Notes: generated by a model not told the origin, from the letters alone. Numbered from the stretch's first letter, positions 34,539-43,303 are shown. The stretch is 64,000 nucleotides of DNA from Phycisphaerales bacterium (GCA_020853815.1 JADYYE010000130.1:52236-116235); one strand, 5' to 3'. Translations and numbers: made by a program.

Positions 34539-35705
34539 GTGAAGCTCCTGGTCGTGGGTGAGTACATCCGCCGATTCCCGTGGTCTCCGAGCCAGTGGAG
34601 CGTGCAGGTCGCGCGCGCCCTGGCCCGCCGCGGGCACGAGGTCACGCTCGCCTGCGACGCGATCGAGGACCCCACACTCGCGCCGATCGATCACCCGCAC
34701 GGCTCGCTCTCCCTCCGCACGCGCCGCCCCGATCGCACCCTGCGCGCCACACACCCCTTCGCATTCCTTCGCTGGGCTCTCTCCCTCGTGCGCTCCGCCG
34801 GCTTCGACGCTTCCTTCTCGCTCACACCCCTCGCGCCCGCGCACGTCTGGCTCCCCATCGAGCCCGATGCAAGCGAACTGATATCGTCGACCCTGCGCAC
34901 CCATCCGCCCATCTCGGCGGCCCTCGAGCTCGCCTATCGCCCGTGGCTTCCCGGCGCGATCCTGAGCGAGCGCCGCGCCGGCCGCGCCATGAAACAACTC
35001 GCGGGCGTTCGCGCACGCATCGGCGCAAGCCCCAGCCGCGCCGGCGCACAGCAGGGACTCGGCTGGGCCAGCGCGTGGCACGTGCCGGGCGATCAGGAGC
35101 ACGCCGTCCTGCGTGCGCAGACGCGCCGGGCGCTCTCGATCCCCGCGCACCGGCGCGTCGTGCTGGTCAGCGCGACACAGAATCGCCGTCCCGGCCTCGA
35201 ACTCATCCTCGACGCGCTCGCGGCCAATTCCGGCGACCGCCCCATCCTGCTCGTCATGGGGCGGCGCGCCCATGAGGTCGCGACGCTCGCACACGCGCTG
35301 GGCCTCCCCGATTCCACACGCTTCGCGGGCGGCACCGAGCGGGCCGATGCTCTCTTCGCCGCCGCCGACATCGTCGCGATTCCGTGGTCCAGCGCCGAAC
35401 CCCGCGCGACAGGCCGCCTGCTCGCCGACGCGCTCCGCCGTCGCCGTTTCGTGCTCGCGTCGCGTTCTGTGAGTGGCTCGGAACTCCTGGGCGATCCCTC
35501 ACTCGGGCTCGCGATCGAGCCCACGGGCGACGCCTGGCGCGATGCGCTCGCCCAGGTATGGAATCTCGCGCCGCCGCTCACGCGCCGTGATTCGCCGCTG
35601 CTCGCCGAACTCTCGATGGACGCCCTGGCCGCACGCCTCGAAGCCCTGATCCCCATCCGCGAAGTTCCGCAACCGTCGTCGACGACCGGCGCCGGTGTTG
35701 CCTAA
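34539..35705 (+). CDS. Glycosyltransferase (GT-B, family 4-like)
   Basis: About 388 residues from GTG 34539. The N-terminus VKLLVVGEYIRRFPWSPSQWSVQVARALARRGHEVTLACD is the usual first beta-strand and acceptor-side loop of GT4 enzymes. The C-terminal half (RRVVLVSATQNRRPGLELILDALAANSGDRPILLVMGRR ... DIVAIPWSSAEPRATGRLLADALRRRRFVLASRSVSGSELL) is the nucleotide-sugar domain. The canonical EGFG is replaced by SSAEPRATG. Donor and acceptor are unknown. GACAGT lies 6 nt upstream of the GTG. Its TAA stop overlaps by 3 bp the TAG stop of the convergent mrp gene. Confidence 0.8.
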   Translation: MKLLVVGEYIRRFPWSPSQWSVQVARALARRGHEVTLACDAIEDPTLAPIDHPHGSLSLRTRRPDRTLRATHPFAFLRWALSLVRSAGFDASFSLTPLAPAHVWLPIEPDASELISSTLRTHPPISAALELAYRPWLPGAILSERRAGRAMKQLAGVRARIGASPSRAGAQQGLGWASAWHVPGDQEHAVLRAQTRRALSIPAHRRVVLVSATQNRRPGLELILDALAANSGDRPILLVMGRRAHEVATLAHALGLPDSTRFAGGTERADALFAAADIVAIPWSSAEPRATGRLLADALRRRRFVLASRSVSGSELLGDPSLGLAIEPTGDAWRDALAQVWNLAPPLTRRDSPLLAELSMDALAARLEALIPIREVPQPSSTTGAGVA

Positions 35706-36946
35706 CTGATCGTCAGCGTCGGCCCCCGCCCCTTTTTCATCGCCGTCAGGTTCAGCTGCCCCTCCACGCGCGAGATCAGCTCCTCAAACGCGCGGGTAAT
35801 CGCGCCACCCGCGAAGTTCGCCGTCGGGTTTCCATCGTCGGAGTTCTTCCGCAATCCCATCGTCAGGGGCACCGCCCCCAGGAACGGCACGTTGAGCCTC
35901 TGCGCCATGAACTCCGCGCCGCCCTTGCCGAAGATGTCGTATTCCTTCCCGTCGTCGCCGATGAAAAAGCTCATGTTCTCCACCACGCCCAGCACCTCGA
36001 TCCCCAGCTGCTGGAACATCTTCGCCGCACGCACCGCGTCGTCCTGCGCCACCTTCTGCGGCGTGCAAACAACCACCGCGCCCGACAGCTTCAGCATCTG
36101 CGCCATCGTCAACGCCACGTCGCCCGTCCCCGGCGGCAGATCGATGATGAGATAATCAAGCTCGCCCCAGTTCGTTTGCTCCGCGAGCTGCTTGAACGCG
36201 CCGTGCGCCATCGGCCCGCGCCAGATCAGCGGCTTGTCGGGGTCCACCAGCTTCCCGATCGTCATCGACTTCACGCCGTGAACCAGAAACGGCTGGAGCT
36301 TGCCATCCACCACGATCGGCTCCATCGCGCCAAGCCCCAGCAGCGTCGGCAGCGACGGGCCATAAATATCCCCGTCCATCAGACCGACCGAGGCGCCACG
36401 CCGGGCCAGCCCAACCGCAAGGTTCAGCGCGATCGTCGACTTCCCCACCCCGCCCTTGCCCGCGCCCACCGCGATGATGTTCCTGATGCTCGGCGTGGCC
36501 TCCACCGCGCCCTGTGGCGTCGGGGCACGCGTCTGGCCCGCCCCCCTCGTATCCGCCAGGCCGCCGATCGGACGATGGCCCATGTCCTGAGGGCCCGAAG
36601 AGCCCTGCAAACCTTGCGAACCCTGCTGGCCCGGCGCGGCACCGGCCGGCGCGCCGAACCGCGCCGTGCGAACCACGTCGCCCGCGTCGCTCACGAACTC
36701 GAGGATGATCGAATCGAGCTTCACACCCTCGTCGGTCGCCGCCGATTCGATCGCCGCCCGCGTCATGCTCGTCACCTGGCCGATGTCGCCCGGTGTCGCG
36801 CCTGCGGGCATGAGCAACTTGACGCTCACATAGCTCTCGCACACCGAAACCCATTTCAGCACGCCCGCGCTCACCAGATCGCCGCCGGCGCCCGCCGCCG
36901 GCACGCCCCGCAACGCCCGCGTGATCGATTCCTTCGAGAACGACAT
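35702..36946 (-). CDS. mrp: Mrp/NBP35-type Fe-S cluster carrier ATPase
   Basis: About 414 residues from ATG 36946. The N-terminal MIP18/DUF59-like domain (ITRALRGVP ... VSVKLLMPAGATPGDIGQVTSMTRAAIESA) is followed by a Gly/Gln-rich linker (GQQGSQGLQGSSG). The ParA-type ATPase domain follows, with deviant Walker A GAGKGGVGKSTIALNLA, the Mrp motif LMDGDIYGPSLPTLLG, and DYLIIDLPPGTGDVALTMAQ. FFIGDDGKEYDIFGKGG is also family-typical, although the usual CxxC is not seen there. It delivers Fe-S clusters to apo-proteins. Confidence 0.92.
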   Translation of the reverse strand: MSFSKESITRALRGVPAAGAGGDLVSAGVLKWVSVCESYVSVKLLMPAGATPGDIGQVTSMTRAAIESAATDEGVKLDSIILEFVSDAGDVVRTARFGAPAGAAPGQQGSQGLQGSSGPQDMGHRPIGGLADTRGAGQTRAPTPQGAVEATPSIRNIIAVGAGKGGVGKSTIALNLAVGLARRGASVGLMDGDIYGPSLPTLLGLGAMEPIVVDGKLQPFLVHGVKSMTIGKLVDPDKPLIWRGPMAHGAFKQLAEQTNWGELDYLIIDLPPGTGDVALTMAQMLKLSGAVVVCTPQKVAQDDAVRAAKMFQQLGIEVLGVVENMSFFIGDDGKEYDIFGKGGAEFMAQRLNVPFLGAVPLTMGLRKNSDDGNPTANFAGGAITRAFEELISRVEGQLNLTAMKKGRGPTLTIS

Positions 36947-37184
36947 CGCCCCGCCTTTCCGCCGAAAAAACCGACCCCTCGCGCCGCATTCGGGCCCCGT
37001 GCGGCGGGCGCTCGCAAGCCATTCCGCCGCCCACATCGCCCACTTGTAGCGATCGTAGGGCCCGGGGATTCCGGGTATTCATCCACGCGATCCCAGCAAC
37101 CCCGCAATGAAGGCCCCGCCGCCGCGTTTGGCCGATGGAATGTCGTCCCCGTCCGCACGCAGGACGACCACAGGAGTGCCTCAC

Positions 37185-38252
37185 ATGTTGACCTCGCGGG
37201 TTACCCGCCTCGTTGCTTCCGCCGCTTTTTCTCTGTTTGTTTCCGCCGGTGGTGTGTATGCACAGGACGATCGTCCGCCGCTCCGCGGACCCGACGTGAA
37301 GGACGCCAGCCCCCCGGGCGAGAAGAACTCGTTCGTCCGCGGCGGAAAAGACCGCAAGGACCAGGCCGCCCAGCGCGGTGCGCCCGTCGCCATGATGCGC
37401 GCTATCAACGCCCTCCGCTCGCCCGAGACGCCCGAAGACCTCCGCCTCTCGCCCGATCAAGACCAGAAGATCAAGGGCATCATGGACTCTGTCCGCGACG
37501 ACATGCGCGCCTTCCGCGAGGCGCACGGCCAGGAGATCCGCGATCTCGTCCGCGACCTCTCACCCGAAGCCCGAAAGAAAGTCGCCGACCGAATGCGCCC
37601 CTTCCTCGGCGCTGAACCCGGACCCAAAGGCCCCCGCGCCGAGGGACAGGGCCCCGAAGGCCGCGGGCCCGACGCCGGAGGCCCCGGTGAGCGCCGCGGT
37701 CCCGGCGGACCCGAAGGTGAACGTCCCCGCGCTCGCAAGCCCAAGAGCGATCAGCCCCCGCCCGGCGAGGGCGACCCCATGGACGAAATGCGCCCCGGCG
37801 ATGGTCAGAAGGGTCGGCCGAAGGACGCCCCGAAGGATGACGCCGCCGCGCTCGCCCGCCTGAAGGAACTCGGCGAAAAGGCCCCCGACATGCAGGCCGC
37901 CGAGACCAAGGCTTGGAATGTGCTCAACGAGCCGCAGCAGAAGTTCGTGAAGGGCCGCCTCGAGGAGATGCGCAAGGAGGCCGAGCAGCGCCGCCTCGAC
38001 AATCCGCCCGACAAGGCCAAGGAAAAGGCCGAACGCAAGATCGAAAAGAAGAAGAACAAGAATCCCGACGCGGCGCCAGTCAATCCCGACGGCCCGGGCC
38101 GTGGCCAAGCCGACCGCGAGAACCTCCGCGAACGCATCCCGCCGGAACTTCGCGAGAAGCTCCGCGACATGAGCCCCGAAGAACGCCGCGAAGCGGTTCG
38201 CAAGTGGGTGGAAGAGAACGGCGGGCGCGGCGCGCCTAAGAATCCCAAGTAA
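37185..38252 (+). CDS. Secreted charged, largely disordered protein
   Basis: About 355 residues. The signal peptide (LVASAAFSLFVSAGGVYAQ) is preceded by AGGAG. ETPEDLRLSPDQDQKIKGIMDSVRDDMRAF resembles the LTxxQ-like helix of Spy/CpxP proteins. Next comes a Gly/Pro/Glu/Arg-rich tract (about 145-230: GPKGPRAEGQGPEGRGPDAGGPGERRG), then a second helical part and a Lys/Glu-rich stretch (DKAKEKAERKIEKKKNKN). Function unknown. It shares overall style with the protein at 189-1121. A strong terminator follows at 38328. Confidence 0.68.
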   Translation: MLTSRVTRLVASAAFSLFVSAGGVYAQDDRPPLRGPDVKDASPPGEKNSFVRGGKDRKDQAAQRGAPVAMMRAINALRSPETPEDLRLSPDQDQKIKGIMDSVRDDMRAFREAHGQEIRDLVRDLSPEARKKVADRMRPFLGAEPGPKGPRAEGQGPEGRGPDAGGPGERRGPGGPEGERPRARKPKSDQPPPGEGDPMDEMRPGDGQKGRPKDAPKDDAAALARLKELGEKAPDMQAAETKAWNVLNEPQQKFVKGRLEEMRKEAEQRRLDNPPDKAKEKAERKIEKKKNKNPDAAPVNPDGPGRGQADRENLRERIPPELREKLRDMSPEERREAVRKWVEENGGRGAPKNPK

Positions 38253-38327
38253 GTCTCCCGCTGGTGGTGGGCGGGGGGAAAGAGAACGGCGAGAAACCGC
38301 AAGGAATCTCAACGGCGAAGAGAGGTT

Positions 38328-38370
38328 CGCACGAGCGGGACACCTGACCCCGCTCGTGCGTTCTTCGCTT
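38328..38370 (+). terminator. Intrinsic terminator after the 37185 gene
   Basis: A perfect 12-bp stem, CGCACGAGCGGG (38328-38339) with CCCGCTCGTGCG (38349-38360), is followed by TTCTTCGCTTTT. Confidence 0.85.
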
Positions 38371-38482
38371 TTGGACTTCACGCTTCCGTTCAGACACGCG
38401 CAGATTTCGCCTGTTTGAGCCGGGAAATCCCTCGGCGCGCGAAATTAGCGAATCTGTGCAACAAATTTCCGATAACGCTGGG

Positions 38483-38550
38483 TATAGTTCTCATCATCTC
38501 TCTCTCCTCCAGCGGGGTGCCATTTGACTATGGCACCCTGCTTCTTTTTT
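38483..38550 (+). ncRNA. Candidate small RNA with CU-rich head and strong terminator
   Basis: TATAGT (38483-38488) could be a -10 for a transcript starting near 38495. About 15 nt of CU-rich sequence (ATCTCTCTCTCCTCC) leads into a 13-bp stem: AGCGGGGTGCCAT (38511-38523) with ATGGCACCCTGCT (38530-38542), one G-T pair. The run TCTTTTTT follows. The unit would be about 56 nt and carries CCUCC, complementary to a Shine-Dalgarno core. No ORF needs this terminator, since the upstream gene has its own at 38328. The -35 is not convincing. Confidence 0.5.
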
Positions 38551-38678
38551 GCCGCCGGCCCCAAACACCCGCCCAAACGCCCGATTTCCCGTGTGATTCG
38601 AGCGGGTTTCCGCCCGACTCCCTTTGATTGGTGGGACTTCACACGCCAAGGGCGCGAACCCCGGCGCGGGAACGCGGC

Positions 38679-38692
38679 TACAAACCTGCATG
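38679..38692 (+). promoter_or_regulatory. TACAAA box before the epimerase gene
   Basis: TACAAA (38679-38684) lies 5 nt before ATG 38690, without a Shine-Dalgarno sequence. The start is probably leaderless. Confidence 0.45.
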
Positions 38693-39667
38693 GCTGATTC
38701 CGGCCCGATCATCGTCACCGGCGCCGCCGGCTTCATCGGTTCGCACCTGTGCGAGCGACTGCTCGCGATGGGGCGTCGCGTCGTCGGCGTGGACAACTTC
38801 GATCCCTTCTACGACCCCGCGATCAAGCGCACCAACATCGCCGAGATTCGGCGCAGCGCCGAACGGCTCCGCGCCTCGTTCGAACTCGTCGAATTCGATC
38901 TCGCGGAGACCGCGCCGACCCGCGCGCTCTTTGAGCGCGTGAAGCCCGAAGGTGTGATCCATCTTGCCGCCAAGGCCGGCGTGCGCCCCAGCATCGCCGA
39001 CCCCGCCGCGTACGCGCGCGCCAATGTCGTTGCGACCGCCGTCGTCCTCGAGGAATCGCGCCGCGCCGGCGCCCCGCGCGTTGTCGTCGCCTCGTCGAGC
39101 AGCGTCTACGGCAACGCGTCGCGCGTCCCCTTCACCGAGGACGATCCTGTCAACGAACCCGTCAGCCCCTACGCGGCCACCAAGCGCGCCAACGAGCTGC
39201 AGTGCCACACGCACTGGCACCTCACGAAGATGCCCACCGCGTGCCTGCGCTTCTTCACGGTCTACGGCCCGCGCCAGCGCCCGGACCTTGCCATCTCGAC
39301 CTTCCTTGGCAAGATCTCGCGGCGCGAGGACATCAGCGTCTTTGGCGATGGGTCCTCGAGCCGCGACTATACCTACATCGACGACATCGTCTCGGGCGTT
39401 GTCGCGTCCTACGAGCGCATCGACCAGCACGGCTATCGCGTGTGGAACCTTGGCGGGAGCGCGCCCGTCCGGCTCGATGAAATGCTCGCGACGATCTCGC
39501 GCGTCGTGGGGCATGAGCCGAAGATCACGCGCCTCCCCATGCAGCCCGGCGATGTGCTGCGCACCTGGGCCGACCTTTCGCGCAGCAGCCGCGAACTCGG
39601 CTACTCCCCCACCACCGGCTTCGAAGACGGCGTGCGCAAGCAGTGGGAATGGATGCGAAAGAGTTGA
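38690..39667 (+). CDS. NAD-dependent epimerase, UDP-glucuronate 4-epimerase-like
   Basis: 325 residues, typical extended SDR length. IIVTGAAGFIGSHLCERLL is the NAD site. VDNFDPFYDPAIKRTNIAEI is the loop typical of UDP-glucuronate (and dTDP/UDP-sugar) epimerases. VVASSSSVYGN and YAATKRANE give the catalytic Ser/Tyr/Lys. YGPRQRPDLAISTFLGKISRREDISVFGDGSSSRDYTYIDDIVSG completes the substrate side. The reaction is C4 inversion of a nucleotide sugar feeding exopolysaccharide synthesis, consistent with the O-antigen ligase and glycosyltransferase 4 kb upstream. The exact substrate is inferred. Confidence 0.88.
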   Translation: MADSGPIIVTGAAGFIGSHLCERLLAMGRRVVGVDNFDPFYDPAIKRTNIAEIRRSAERLRASFELVEFDLAETAPTRALFERVKPEGVIHLAAKAGVRPSIADPAAYARANVVATAVVLEESRRAGAPRVVVASSSSVYGNASRVPFTEDDPVNEPVSPYAATKRANELQCHTHWHLTKMPTACLRFFTVYGPRQRPDLAISTFLGKISRREDISVFGDGSSSRDYTYIDDIVSGVVASYERIDQHGYRVWNLGGSAPVRLDEMLATISRVVGHEPKITRLPMQPGDVLRTWADLSRSSRELGYSPTTGFEDGVRKQWEWMRKS

Positions 39668-39773
39668 GAGGGCGCGCGAGGGTCGATCGAAAGACCTGCG
39701 TGATTGAAGGAACGAGGATCCGGTTGGGGCTTGGAGCGTCTCGCACAGCGCCATCGGCGCGTGGTGGTCGGGC

Positions 39774-40253
39774 CTACTTCTTGTTGAACAACGTGCCCTT
39801 CGCGGGGTCCGGGGGTTGTTCGATGCGCATCGGATGGAGCCAGGGCTCTCCGTTGTATTGAAGCAAGCCCCGCTTGCTCTTCTTCTTGCCGTCGTAGGTG
39901 TAAAACACGTCGCATCCCGCGATAATTCCTGTCGCAACATGGACGGCGTCGAGCGGCTTGATGCCCGTGTCTCTTGAAATCCGGTTGGCCCGTTCCGCGA
40001 TCATCCGGTCGAGGGCGCGAATCACGATGTACGGGTTCTCGAAGAACTCGAGCACCCTTTTGGTCTGCTCTTCTGGTTGGGCGCCCGTTTCTGGAAGCTT
40101 GCACACCTCGGCGATGGCAAGCGCGGATGTCACGATCACGAGCTCGTCCGCGGCGGCCTTCTGGGCAAGTTCGACCAGCGCGGGGGCCTTGTCCGCTTCG
40201 TCCTGGAGGAGTCCGATGAAGCAGCAGGAATCCCAATAAACCCTATCGGGCAT
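39774..40253 (-). CDS. PIN-domain protein (VapC-like)
   Basis: About 159 residues from ATG 40253. VYWDSCCFIGLLQDEADK carries the first Asp of PIN RNases, SALAIAEVCKLPE the second acidic position, and DTGIKPLDAVHVATGIIAGCDVFYTYDGK the central acidic cluster. PIN toxins cut tRNA, rRNA or mRNA. Its start lies within the last codons of the upstream gene (11-bp overlap), a toxin-antitoxin-like arrangement. That partner is much larger than a normal VapB antitoxin. DNA composition of both genes is lower in GC than the neighbours. Confidence 0.8.
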   Translation of the reverse strand: MPDRVYWDSCCFIGLLQDEADKAPALVELAQKAAADELVIVTSALAIAEVCKLPETGAQPEEQTKRVLEFFENPYIVIRALDRMIAERANRISRDTGIKPLDAVHVATGIIAGCDVFYTYDGKKKSKRGLLQYNGEPWLHPMRIEQPPDPAKGTLFNKK

Positions 40254-41046
40254 CACGCAGACTCCTGATGAAGTCGGCCGCGTCCACGCCGCCCGTAATG
40301 TCAACGCGTCCCGGCCCGGAAAAATCCTTTGCCTGCGGAAGCTCGTCCTTCTCCCGAAGCACGCGTATCGAATCGACTTCAATCTGAGTCGGCCTGCCCT
40401 TGCGGGACATCTTGGCCCGTCCGGCCACGACCACTCGCCGACGGAACGCTCCCTTCGCCTGTTCAAGCTGAGCATCGTCAACAAGACACTCAACCTTCGT
40501 GTTCGTCAGAAGATCCCAGATCGAGATGCGGGTTCCGTTGTGCGCGGAAATTACCTCCAGCCGCCCCTCGATCGAGGTGTGCTCCCAATAGTGGGTGGTG
40601 GTTTGCTTCTGGATTTCCTCAATGTTGGCGGCCGTGTGAAGCGTCGGCTCCACCGCGTCCTCACCCTGGGTTCTGAACACCATCGACGCGATCCCGTCGC
40701 TCCGCAAGTCCACCAGCTTTCGCATTCGGACGAGCGCCTCGTCGGTCCAGTTCGACGGAACCGTCGCCCGAAGCTCGAGCGAGCGGCTCCCCAGCACAAA
40801 GCTCTTGACGATCTCGGCGCTGGTGTCCCTTCTCTTCGCCGGAACCCGAGGCCCGAGCGTGACCGTAAGAGGACTGTTCATCGAAACCTTGACAACTTCC
40901 CATTGGACCGAGGCTTGTTCGTTATCCGCCAGCGAGGCGTCAAGCTCGCGAAGCACCCCCAGCGTGCATTCCAGCATTTCAATGAGGGACCGGACACCCA
41001 CGCGAGTGTCCTTTCCGTGCATCGTGATGGTCAATTCGCGACCCAT
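40243..41046 (-). CDS. Unrecognised 267-residue partner of the PIN protein
   Basis: No family was recognised. The N-terminal third (ITMHGKDTRVGVRSLIEMLECTLGVLRELDASL) is alpha/beta with a long helix. The middle is beta-rich (SVQWEVVKVSMNSPLTVTLGPR). The C-terminal part (EGRLEVISAHNGTRISIWDLLTNTKVECLVDDAQLEQAKGAFRRRVVVAGRAKMSRKGRPTQIEVDSIRVL) has the repeated strand pattern of an OB-fold or small beta-barrel. It ends overlapping the PIN start. It could be an antitoxin, a nucleic-acid-binding targeting subunit, or unrelated cargo. AGAGAG lies upstream of the ATG. Confidence 0.7.
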   Translation of the reverse strand: MGRELTITMHGKDTRVGVRSLIEMLECTLGVLRELDASLADNEQASVQWEVVKVSMNSPLTVTLGPRVPAKRRDTSAEIVKSFVLGSRSLELRATVPSNWTDEALVRMRKLVDLRSDGIASMVFRTQGEDAVEPTLHTAANIEEIQKQTTTHYWEHTSIEGRLEVISAHNGTRISIWDLLTNTKVECLVDDAQLEQAKGAFRRRVVVAGRAKMSRKGRPTQIEVDSIRVLREKDELPQAKDFSGPGRVDITGGVDAADFIRSLRDAR

Positions 41047-41203
41047 GATTCTCTCTTTTGATGATACTCGATCAGGCCTGTACGGACAATGGTTGGGTGT
41101 GGGTTCGTGTTCTCGTGGTGATTTCTGTTCATTCTCGCGTCTGGGCGCGGGTTGCTCGGTTCCTTCGTACTTCGGTCGATCGAGAGGGGTTGGGTGAGTT
41201 GTC

Positions 41204-41219
41204 TACGCTTTGCCCAATG
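41204..41219 (+). promoter_or_regulatory. TACGCT box and leaderless start of rimO
   Basis: TACGCT (41204-41209) stands 7 nt before ATG 41217, with no Shine-Dalgarno sequence. Confidence 0.5.
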
Positions 41220-43100
41220 AAATCAGGTCGGCGTGCCACAAGGAAGCCCAATTCAAGGCCCCGCGCCACCAAGCACGGCCAGCCCGCGCGCCCGGGCAAG
41301 GCCCGCCTCATCAAGGGCCGCGGCGGGCACAAGCCAATCGAAGAGGGCACACACCTGGGCTCCGGCGTGCGCAAGCTCTCCGCCGGCGCGAAGAAATCGC
41401 CCGCGGCGACCTCCGCGCCGAGCAAGAAGCCCGGCGCGTCCACCAAGCCCGCCAAGCCGTGCGGCAACGCCGCCGACACCGAGGTCAGCACCGTCTCCTT
41501 CGTCAGCCTCGGCTGCCCGAAGAACCTCGTCGACTCCGAGAAGATGCTCGGGCTGCTCGCCCAGGACGGCATCCTCCCGGTCTCATACTCGGGCGACGGC
41601 TTCGACGGCGCCGACGCCGTCGTCGTCAACACCTGCGGCTTTCTCGAAGCATCCAAGGACGAATCGCTCGGCGTGATCCACGAGGCGATCCGCGAGAAGG
41701 AACGCGGAAACGTCAAGCGCGTCGTCGTCGCCGGCTGCCTCGTGCAGCGCCACCGCGCCAAGATGCTCGAGTGGGCGCCGGGCATCGACGCGATGGTCGG
41801 CGTGTTTGATCGCGACAAGATCGTAGAGGCCGTGCGCGGCGTCGCGCCCGCCCGCGAGCGCGCCGACACCGGCGCGCCCAAGTACTGGATCGCCGCCAAC
41901 GCGCTCACCGCCGCCAAGGACCGCGGCGTGAAGACCGTCGGCCTGACGGTGCAGGGCAAGGACGGCAAGGGAATCGGCTATTTCGAGGATGATTCCGCGC
42001 GCCTCCGCCTCACGCCGCGCCACTACGCCTACCTCCGCATCAGCGAGGGGTGCAACCAGAACTGCGCCTTCTGCACCATCCCGTCGATCCGCGGCAAGAT
42101 GCGCAGCAAGGGCGTCGACCGCATCGCCGCCGAATCGCGCGAACTCGTCAACGACGGCGCCTTCGAGCTCTTGCTCATCGGCCAGGACACCACCAGCTTC
42201 GGCGATGACATCGGCGCGGGCCTCGCCGCCAGCGCGCGCAACGTCACTCGCCCGCACGACATGGGCGGCCTGCCGGCGCTCCTGGCGCGCCTCTCCGACA
42301 CGCTCGACGAGCTCGGCTCGCAGGGCTGGCTCCGACTCATGTACGCCTACCCGTCCAACTTCTCCGAGCCGATCATCGACGCGTTCGCCGCGCTCTCCAC
42401 ACGCCGCGGCTCGCACCTGCTCCCCTACATCGACATGCCGCTCCAGCACGCCAGCGACCGCGTGCTCTCGCTCATGCGCCGGCACGTCACGCGCGAGCAG
42501 CAGGGTGGTGTCATCCGCCGCCTGCGCGAGCGCGTCCCCGACATGACGGTGCGCACCACGTTCATCAGCGGCTTCCCGGGCGAGACCGAGGACGACCATA
42601 AGCAACTGCTCGAGTTCGTCGGAGAGATGCGTTTCGACGCCGTGGGCGTGTTCGAGTATTCGCGCGAGGACGGCACAGTCGCGGGCACGATGGAGAACGA
42701 CCCCGCGCTCGCCGTCCCCGGCGAGGTCAAGGCGCGCCGCCGCAACGAGGTGATGGAGCTTCAGCAGAAGATCGCGTTCGAGCGCCAGCGCGCCCTCGCG
42801 TCGAAGTTCGACGAGAACAACCCGGAATCAACCGGGCAACGCGTGGACGTGCTGATCGACGAATCGACGCGCACGCAAGGGCGGAAGACCAGCGGCGTCT
42901 CGACCGGCGGCGGGCTGTACATGGGCCGCACGCGTGCCCAGGCGCCGCAGATCGATTCGGTGACGTACGTGCAATCGCGCGAAAAGCTCTCGCCCGGCGA
43001 ACTCGTGCCGTGCGTGATCGTGGCGAGCGACGGGTATGACCTGGTCGCGCGCCCCGTCGCGGACCTTGAGCGGCGCGTGGGGCTGAAGATCCTGAAGTAG
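41217..43100 (+). CDS. rimO: Ribosomal protein S12 methylthiotransferase RimO with basic N-terminal extension
   Basis: About 627 residues against about 440 for typical RimO. The first 85 are a Lys/Ala/Pro/Arg-rich disordered extension. The MTTase domain begins STVSFVSLGCPKNLVDSEKMLG (the RimO signature) with further Cys in VVNTCGF and VVAGCLVQRH, which bind one 4Fe-4S cluster. The radical SAM domain has GCNQNCAFCTIPSIRGKMRSK (CxxxCxxC). VDVLIDE and YDLVARPV belong to the C-terminal TRAM domain. The enzyme puts a methylthio group on Asp of S12. An insert (SARNVTRPHDMGGL) also lengthens the radical SAM core. Confidence 0.93.
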   Translation: MKSGRRATRKPNSRPRATKHGQPARPGKARLIKGRGGHKPIEEGTHLGSGVRKLSAGAKKSPAATSAPSKKPGASTKPAKPCGNAADTEVSTVSFVSLGCPKNLVDSEKMLGLLAQDGILPVSYSGDGFDGADAVVVNTCGFLEASKDESLGVIHEAIREKERGNVKRVVVAGCLVQRHRAKMLEWAPGIDAMVGVFDRDKIVEAVRGVAPARERADTGAPKYWIAANALTAAKDRGVKTVGLTVQGKDGKGIGYFEDDSARLRLTPRHYAYLRISEGCNQNCAFCTIPSIRGKMRSKGVDRIAAESRELVNDGAFELLLIGQDTTSFGDDIGAGLAASARNVTRPHDMGGLPALLARLSDTLDELGSQGWLRLMYAYPSNFSEPIIDAFAALSTRRGSHLLPYIDMPLQHASDRVLSLMRRHVTREQQGGVIRRLRERVPDMTVRTTFISGFPGETEDDHKQLLEFVGEMRFDAVGVFEYSREDGTVAGTMENDPALAVPGEVKARRRNEVMELQQKIAFERQRALASKFDENNPESTGQRVDVLIDESTRTQGRKTSGVSTGGGLYMGRTRAQAPQIDSVTYVQSREKLSPGELVPCVIVASDGYDLVARPVADLERRVGLKILK

Positions 43101-43197
43101 TTGAAAACGGGGAGTCGCGAATTGCGACGACGTGCCCCCGCATTTTCCCTGTACGCAAGGCCCCGTCGAACAAGAGAACCAGGAACCGACGCGGTCC

Positions 43198-43230
43198 CCG
43201 GGTGGCGTGGTCCACCCGGTTGACCACGCG
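43198..43230. repeat. GGGTGGCGTGGTC hairpin element, copy 1
   Basis: GCGTGGTCCAC (43205-43215) pairs with GTTGACCACGC (43219-43229) with one mismatch. It has the same head and stem as copy 3 at 44022-44059. Confidence 0.7.
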
Positions 43231-43264
43231 CTTCGATTGTCACAGAACCAGCGTTGCATCCGAC

Positions 43265-43303
43265 GTGGTCAAGCCCGCAAGGCCGTGCTTGACCACGCCA
43301 CCC
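43265..43303. repeat. GGGTGGCGTGGTC hairpin element, copy 2 (inverted)
   Basis: GTGGTCAAGC (43265-43274) pairs with GCTTGACCAC (43287-43296) around a 12-nt loop. The element head reads in reverse (GCCACCC, 43297-43303), so this copy is opposite in orientation to copies 1 and 3. Confidence 0.7.
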
